Assembly (NCBI RefSeq): GCF_003417065.2
Contig: NZ_QVLT01000032.1
Coordinates: 1 to 46,332 of the forward strand
Length of the DNA: 46,332 nt
Reading direction: 5' to 3'
DNA from: Hymenobacter lapidiphilus
Lineage (GTDB): Bacteria; Bacteroidota; Bacteroidia; Cytophagales; Hymenobacteraceae
In this document: positions 41,821 through 46,332 of the stretch, piece after piece
Numbering within the stretch: position 1 is the stretch's first letter
Layout: each line of letters starts with the position of its first letter
Program-made: the position numbers and the translations under genes
Notes under the pieces: generated by a model
Databases searched by the model: none
What the model was told of the DNA's origin: nothing
What the model saw: the letters and a program-made list of their open reading frames with translations, nothing else

Positions 41821-42393
41821 ATGAAAAGCCTCGAGATTGTAGGGTTTAAAAGAGCGAATCTCGGTAAGAAGGACGCCAAAGCGGTCCGCCTCGACTCGTA
41901 CGTACCATGCGTACTGTACGGCGGCGCCGAGCAAGTGCACTTCTCCGTTCCTGCTATCCTGTTCCGCGAGCTGCTGTACACCCCCGAGGTGCACATCGTC
42001 GACCTCAACATTGAGGGCACCATGTACCGCGCCATCGTGCAGGACTCGCAGTTCCACCCCGTGAACGAAATGCTCCTGCACGTTGACTTCCTGGAGTTGC
42101 AGGAAGGCAAAGAAGTGAAAATGGATGTTCCCGTAAAGTACGTAGGCGTATCGCCGGGCGTACTGGCCGGTGGCAAGCTGGTAAGCAAGCTCCGCAAAAT
42201 CAAAGTAAAGGCTACCCCCGAGAACCTGCCCGACTACGTGGAGGTTGACATTTCGGAGCTGGCGCTGGGCAAGTCGATCAAAGTTGACAGGGTTGAGGCA
42301 AAGGGTTATACCATCCTCAGCAGCCCCCAGGCCCCGATTGCTACCGTGGCCATCCCACGTGCCCTCAAAGGCCAGCTGGCTGCCGACAAGTAA
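41821..42393 (+). CDS. rplY: 50S ribosomal protein L25 (Ctc form)
   Basis: The 190-residue protein has the 5S-rRNA-binding L25 domain (SLEIVGFKRANLGKKDAKAVRLDSYVPCVLYGGAEQVHF, HPVNEMLLHVDFLEL) and the extra C-terminal Ctc/TL5 domain (VPVKYVGVSPGVLAGGKLVSKLRKIKVKATPENLPDYVEVDISELALGKSIKV). Length is usual for the long form. A good terminator follows at 42473-42508. The left arm of an inverted repeat starts one base after its stop codon. Confidence 0.96.
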   Translation: MKSLEIVGFKRANLGKKDAKAVRLDSYVPCVLYGGAEQVHFSVPAILFRELLYTPEVHIVDLNIEGTMYRAIVQDSQFHPVNEMLLHVDFLELQEGKEVKMDVPVKYVGVSPGVLAGGKLVSKLRKIKVKATPENLPDYVEVDISELALGKSIKVDRVEAKGYTILSSPQAPIATVAIPRALKGQLAADK

Positions 42394-42472
42394 ACCACAG
42401 ATCAGCGCGGATTTTAACGGATTTCACGGATTTTGTGAACGATTCGTTGAAATCTAGCTATTCTATCAGAAT

Positions 42473-42508
42473 CAAAAGAGCCGCCCCAGCAACGGGGCGG
42501 CTCTTTTG
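42473..42508 (+). terminator. Terminator of rplY
   Basis: A perfect 15-bp stem (CAAAAGAGCCGCCCC / GGGGCGGCTCTTTTG) with a 6-nt loop has A and T tracts at its foot. Confidence 0.9.
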
Positions 42509-42545
42509 CTTTTCGGTTGTACTGCCGGCATTGCGCAACTACGCC

Positions 42546-42553
42546 TACTTTTG
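42546..42553 (+). promoter_or_regulatory. -7 element for pth
   Basis: TACTTTTG matches TAnnTTTG about 85 bases upstream of pth; no -33 TTTG is at the right distance. Confidence 0.45.
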
Positions 42554-42631
42554 CACTGGGGCTTTTCCACGGATTCCCTGGCCGAAGCCAATTACAAAAT
42601 CCGTGAAATCCGTTAAAATCCGAGCTAATCC

Positions 42632-43203
42632 GTGGTCTTTTTGATTTTATGCCTGGGCAACATCGGGCCCGAATACGCTGATACCCGGCACAACGTGGGC
42701 TTTATGGTGGGCGACTGGCTGGCCCGCAAGCACGAGGCCGCGCCCTGGCAGCTGGGCCGCCACGCGTTCAGCACCGAGTTCAAGCACAAGGGCCGCCGTT
42801 TCGTGCTCGTGAAGCCGACCACCTACATGAACCTGAGCGGCAAGGCCGCCGCCCACTGGCTCAGCGCCCTCAAACTCGAAAAGGCCCAGCTGCTGGTGGT
42901 CACCGATGACCTCGCCCTGCCCTTCGGCAAGCTCCGGCTGAAAGCCAAGGGTTCGGCCGGGGGCCAGAACGGCCTCAAGCACATCCAGGAAACCCTAGGC
43001 ACCGACGAGTACGCCCGCCTCCGTTTCGGCATCGACTCCAGCTTCGGCCGCGGCGACAGGTAGATTACGTGCTCAGCCCGTTCTCCGCAGACGAGCACAT
43101 CGACTTGGACGCCCGCCTCGAAAAAGCCGCCGAAGCCGTGCTGGCCTTCGGAATGCAGGGCGTGGAACGCGCCATGAACGTGGTGAATGTGAAGGAGGCG
43201 TAG
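42632..43203 (+). pseudogene. pth: Peptidyl-tRNA hydrolase, 1-bp frameshift
   Basis: The protein frees tRNA from prematurely released peptidyl-tRNA. Motifs: CLGNIGPEYADTRHNVGFMV (catalytic His), FVLVKPTTYMNLSGKAA, VVTDDLALPFGKLRLKAKGSAGGQNGLKHI. After FGRG the frame runs into TAG at 43061. In the next frame VDYVLSPFSADEHIDLDARLEKAAEAVLAFGMQGVERAMNVV continues to 43203. One C after 43054 would restore a normal protein of about 190 residues. The gene is essential in bacteria studied, so an assembly error is likely. The start is GTG 42632 or TTG 42641; both lie at the end of an inverted-repeat arm and no ATG fits. Confidence 0.88.
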
Positions 43204-43228
43204 AAGTAAGTATAGAGAAGTGAGAAAA

Positions 43229-43361
43229 GGAATGTCATTCTGAGCGAAGCCGGAGGCGAAGTCGAAGAATCTCTACCGCAGTACTGACTCCTAATGATGG
43301 AATTACCATTGCGGTAGAGATTCTTCGACTTCGCCTCCGGCTTCGCTCAGAATGACGTTCC
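43229..43361. repeat. Inverted repeat, AACGTCAT family, copy 4
   Basis: 52-bp arms (43229-43280, 43310-43361) have one mismatch and a 29-base loop, the longest in the window. It lies between the convergent pth and metG genes, where it could work as a two-way terminator. The preceding AGAGAAGTGAGA also precedes copy 1 (about 1208). Confidence 0.9.
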
Positions 43362-43370
43362 TTTTTTGGC

Positions 43371-45419
43371 CTACGCTATCCCCGAGCCCGGCCGCACGGC
43401 GCTGCTGGGTTGCATCAGGCTCAGCACGCCGTCGGCGTTTTCGGCCATCAGCAGCATTCCCTGGCTCTGGATGCCTTTGATTTCGCGGGGGGCGAGGTTA
43501 AGTAGCACCTGCACCTGCTGGCCCACCAGGGCTTCGGGCAGGAAGTGCTCGGCAATGCCGCTCACGATGGTGCGGGGCTCTTCAAAACCTAGGTCCACGC
43601 TTAGTTTGAGCAGCTTTTTGGTTTTGGCGACCTTCTCAGCAGCTACAATGGTGCCGATGCGCAGGTCCATCGTCTGGAACTGCTCGAAGCTGATGTCCTC
43701 CTTAGCGGGGGCCGAAACGGCGGCGGCCAGGTCGTTGGCTTTTTTGGTGTCGAGCAGCTTCTGGACCTGAGCTTCCACGGTGGCGTCTTCGATTTTGGTG
43801 AACAACAGGGCTGCTTCGGCCAGCTGGTGGCCGGCGGGCAGCGCGTCGGGACGGGCGGCTTCGGGCCAAGTGCCTTTCTCGGTGTTCAGCATGCGGCCCA
43901 GGCGAGCGGCGGCTTCGGGCAGGAAGGGTTCGAGCAGCGTTACGAAAGCGGCCGTCAGCTGCAGCGAAACGTGCAGCACGGTGCCGGTGCGGGCTTCATC
44001 GGTTTTGATGAGCTTCCAGGGCTCCTGGTCGGCCAAGTACTTGTTGCCCAGGCGCGAGAGGTTCATCAGCTCGTTCAGGGCGTCGCGGAAGCGGTAGTTC
44101 TCCAGCAGCTCGCCAATGCGGGCCGGGAATTCGCCCATTTGGCGCAGCACTTCCTCATCTTCGGGCGTGAAGCCGGCGCTGGCCGGCACCTGGCCACCGA
44201 AAAATTTGTGCGTTAGTACCACGGCCCGGTTCACGAAGTTGCCCAGGTTGGCCACCAGCTCGTTGTTGTTGCGGGCCTGAAAATCTTTCCAGGTGAAGTC
44301 GTTGTCCTTGGTTTCGGGGGCATTGGCGCAGAGCACGTAGCGCAGCACGTCGGCCTGGCCAGGGAAATCCTGCAGGTACTCGTGCAGCCACACGGCCCAG
44401 TTGCGGCTCGTGCTGATTTTGTCGCCTTCCAGATTCAGGAACTCGTTGGCGGGCACATTATCGGGCAGGATGTAGTCGCCGTGGGCCTTGAGCATCGTGG
44501 GGAAGATGATGCAATGGAACACGATGTTGTCCTTGCCAATGAAGTGCACGAGCTTCGTACCGGCATCCTTCCAGTAGGGCTCCCAGGCGCCGTCGGGCAG
44601 CAGCTCCTTGGTAGCCGAGATGTAGCCGATGGGTGCATCAAACCACACGTAGAGCACCTTGCCCTCGCCACCGGGCACCGGCACGGGCACGCCCCAGTCG
44701 AGGTCGCGCGTCACGGCCCGGGGCAGCAGGCCTTGGTCAATCCACGATTTGCATTGGCCGTACACGTTGGCTTTCCAGTCGTGCTTGTGGCCTTCCACAA
44801 TCCAGGCGCGCAGCCAGGGCTCGTACTCGTTCAGGGGCAAATACCAGTGCTTGGTTTCGCGCAGCACGGGCTGGTTGCCACTCAGCATGGAGCGCGGGTT
44901 GATGAGCTCGGTGGGCGAAAGCGACGTACCGCACTTCTCGCACTGGTCGCCGTAGGCGTTATCGTTGCCGCAGTTAGGGCAGGTGCCCACGATGTAGCGG
45001 TCGGCCAGAAACTGATCGGCCTTCTCGTCATAATACTGCTCCGACACCTGCTCGATGAACTTGCCATCGGCATGCAGCTTGAGGAAAAAGTCGCTGGCCG
45101 TTTCGGCGTGGACTTTCGAGGAGGTGCGCGAGTAGATATCGAACGACACTCCGAAGTCGCGGAACGAGTCGCCAATGAGGGTGTGGTACTTATCGACCAC
45201 CTGCTGGGGTGTTACGCCTTCCTTCTGGGCCCGGATGGTGATGGGTACGCCGTGCTCGTCGGAGCCGCAGATGAATTTCACATCGCGCTGCTGGGCGCGC
45301 AGGTAGCGCGTGTAAATGTCGGCGGGCAGATATACACCGGCCAGGTGGCCAATGTGAACGGGCCCGTTGGCGTAGGGCAGCGCGGCCGTTACAGTGTAGC
45401 GTTGGGGTAATTCAGGCAT
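43371..45419 (-). CDS. metG: Methionyl-tRNA synthetase
   Basis: The ATG at 45419 ([28 protein letters not shown]) gives 682 residues; the open frame upstream is noncoding. Seen in order: the HIGH motif, [20 protein letters not shown], a zinc knuckle ([18 protein letters not shown]), the KMSKS counterpart [10 protein letters not shown], the anticodon-binding helical domain, and a C-terminal EMAP/Trbp111-type tRNA-binding domain ([22 protein letters not shown]...[11 protein letters not shown]). It charges tRNA-Met. It is convergent with pth and divergent from the histone-like gene. Confidence 0.97.
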   Translation of the reverse strand: MPELPQRYTVTAALPYANGPVHIGHLAGVYLPADIYTRYLRAQQRDVKFICGSDEHGVPITIRAQKEGVTPQQVVDKYHTLIGDSFRDFGVSFDIYSRTSSKVHAETASDFFLKLHADGKFIEQVSEQYYDEKADQFLADRYIVGTCPNCGNDNAYGDQCEKCGTSLSPTELINPRSMLSGNQPVLRETKHWYLPLNEYEPWLRAWIVEGHKHDWKANVYGQCKSWIDQGLLPRAVTRDLDWGVPVPVPGGEGKVLYVWFDAPIGYISATKELLPDGAWEPYWKDAGTKLVHFIGKDNIVFHCIIFPTMLKAHGDYILPDNVPANEFLNLEGDKISTSRNWAVWLHEYLQDFPGQADVLRYVLCANAPETKDNDFTWKDFQARNNNELVANLGNFVNRAVVLTHKFFGGQVPASAGFTPEDEEVLRQMGEFPARIGELLENYRFRDALNELMNLSRLGNKYLADQEPWKLIKTDEARTGTVLHVSLQLTAAFVTLLEPFLPEAAARLGRMLNTEKGTWPEAARPDALPAGHQLAEAALLFTKIEDATVEAQVQKLLDTKKANDLAAAVSAPAKEDISFEQFQTMDLRIGTIVAAEKVAKTKKLLKLSVDLGFEEPRTIVSGIAEHFLPEALVGQQVQVLLNLAPREIKGIQSQGMLLMAENADGVLSLMQPSSAVRPGSGIA

Positions 45420-45646
45420 ATTTGAGGAGCAAGGGCGGCTGGTAAAGTGCTGCCGCGGAGGGCCGGCCGGATATCCGCGGGGGTGCAAAGGAACGAGTAA
45501 AACCAGGAACCGGGCCACCCGCCGGCTGGAGCGGGCGCTACGGGCAGCCCTGTATGTATAATTTCCACTATATTTAGGACAACCGCCTGTACAATCGGCC
45601 GTATCTTCTTTCGTTGCTTTCTTTCCCAACATTTCCCGATCCCGCC

Positions 45647-46276
45647 ATGAGCAAATCATCCAAAGAAAAGTCGGCCAAAAAAGACAAGTCGAAAAAAGAG
45701 AAATCAGTAAAGAAGAACAAGGTTGCCAAAGCGGCTAAGGACCCCAGCGAAAAAGCGCAGGCCAAGACCGCAAAGTCAGCTTCGGCAGCCCTCAACAGCC
45801 AGAAAGCCGGCAAAAAGGACAGCCCGAAAAAAGCGCTTAAAAATGCTGCCAAGCAGTTGCAGAAGGAGCTGGACGCCCGTATCAACGAGGTAGTGAAGCG
45901 CATCCGCAAGGATACCAAGGCCAAGCTGCAGGAGGTGGTGAAAGATGCCACCCGCCGCCTCGATACCGACGTGGAGCACCTCTTCGAGCAGGCCCTGCAC
46001 ACGATAGTGCGCGGCCAGGAATCCGGTACGTCGGCTGCCTCCGACAGCATTTCGACCACAGCTAACCCGACCACACTACCCGAAGCAGACTCAGCAGCAG
46101 GTTCTGCGACGACCAAACCCACCGTGCGCCGCCGTAGTACGACCGGCACGGCCGCAACCAAGCCGGCCACTAAACCGGCGGCTAAGGCTTCGGCCGCTAC
46201 GGGCGGGCGCTCAGGCGCGGCCCGCAAGCCGGCAGTGCCCACCAACCCCAGCCCGGAAACCGGGTCGGGCTCATAG
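45647..46276 (+). CDS. Lys/Ala-rich histone-H1-like protein
   Basis: The ATG at 45647 gives 209 residues. Residues 1-70 are a disordered Lys/Ser-rich tail ([19 protein letters not shown]). Residues 70-130 form one long amphipathic helix or coiled coil ([54 protein letters not shown]). The rest is a Thr/Pro/Ala/Lys tail with RRR and KPAAK/KPATK units. Composition resembles histone H1-like or AlgP-like DNA-binding proteins. DNA or RNA binding is inferred from charge only. The 227-base gap to metG shows no clear promoter. Confidence 0.75.
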   Translation: MSKSSKEKSAKKDKSKKEKSVKKNKVAKAAKDPSEKAQAKTAKSASAALNSQKAGKKDSPKKALKNAAKQLQKELDARINEVVKRIRKDTKAKLQEVVKDATRRLDTDVEHLFEQALHTIVRGQESGTSAASDSISTTANPTTLPEADSAAGSATTKPTVRRRSTTGTAATKPATKPAAKASAATGGRSGAARKPAVPTNPSPETGSGS

Positions 46277-46332
46277 GCCGGAATCCACCTTCCGCTGAAA
46301 AGCCTAACGCCTTGCTACGTAGCAACGGGCCG

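Larger units (their letters stand above)
42394..42636. repeat. Inverted repeat enclosing a terminator and promoter
   Basis: 43-base arms (42394-42436, 42594-42636), few mismatches, ATCCGTGAAATCCG type, copy 2. The 157 bases between the arms hold the rplY terminator and a -7 element for pth. The left arm starts directly after the rplY stop codon; the right arm includes the GTG that may start pth. Confidence 0.85.

Noticed and set aside
45420..45659. Upstream extension of metG by 80 codons
   Set aside because: The extension is noncoding in composition and overlaps the start of the divergent gene; the ATG at 45419 is the family start.

Overview
The window is GC-rich chromosomal DNA from a member of the Bacteroidota, most like Hymenobacter or a close relative (Cytophagales). 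The grounds are: core proteins of Bacteroidota type (short AtpC, LptF/G-type permease, DUF6268, DUF2147, DUF6122 and DUF6340 families, a Tgt lacking the zinc cysteines); promoters of the TTTG-N19/20-TAnnTTTG kind typical of this phylum (rpsT, atpD, tRNA-Gln, DUF2147 gene); and little use of Shine-Dalgarno sites.

Layout. 1-2600: a secreted protein, rpsT and a YheT-type alpha/beta hydrolase. 2621-3395: a decayed IS1-family element with 20-bp perfect inverted repeats. 3471-18562: a large metal (probably copper) resistance cluster. On the minus strand lie copA, a cupredoxin and a frameshifted HMA-AraC regulator. Divergently on the plus strand lie small Cys/His-rich secreted and membrane proteins, heavy-metal-binding lipoproteins, a DUF305 protein, a tripartite RND efflux system (outer-membrane channel with frame breaks, adaptor, pump), a DUF6122 membrane protein, a second HMA-AraC regulator, a Cys-rich Csp-type copper storage protein and a CopZ-like chaperone. 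Together these would cover sensing, cytosolic storage and chaperoning, export to the periplasm, periplasmic binding and export across the outer membrane. 18942-22026: a lipoprotein, then gene debris (kduI with a stop and a frameshift, a headless LacI-type regulator, an unidentified fragment and a second copy of the 3' end of yheT). The two yheT 3' ends (2289-2600 and 21716-22026) are direct repeats bracketing the whole metal island, which suggests that it was acquired.

22091-46332 is mostly core genome: rsmG, an ECF sigma factor, a glycosyltransferase, tgt, an LptF/G permease, an EamA transporter, ispE, a PglC/PglD/PglE-like trio, two cell-envelope proteins, a transsulfuration enzyme, atpC-atpD, tRNA-Gln, prs, a DUF6340 lipoprotein, rplY, pth (frameshifted), metG and a Lys/Ala-rich histone-like protein.

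Two window-wide features stand out. First, fourteen long inverted repeats of several unrelated sequence families sit at gene boundaries, often filling the whole gap or ending exactly at a start codon. Second, several genes carry small indels. One of them is pth, which should be essential, so some of the broken genes may be assembly errors rather than true pseudogenes.
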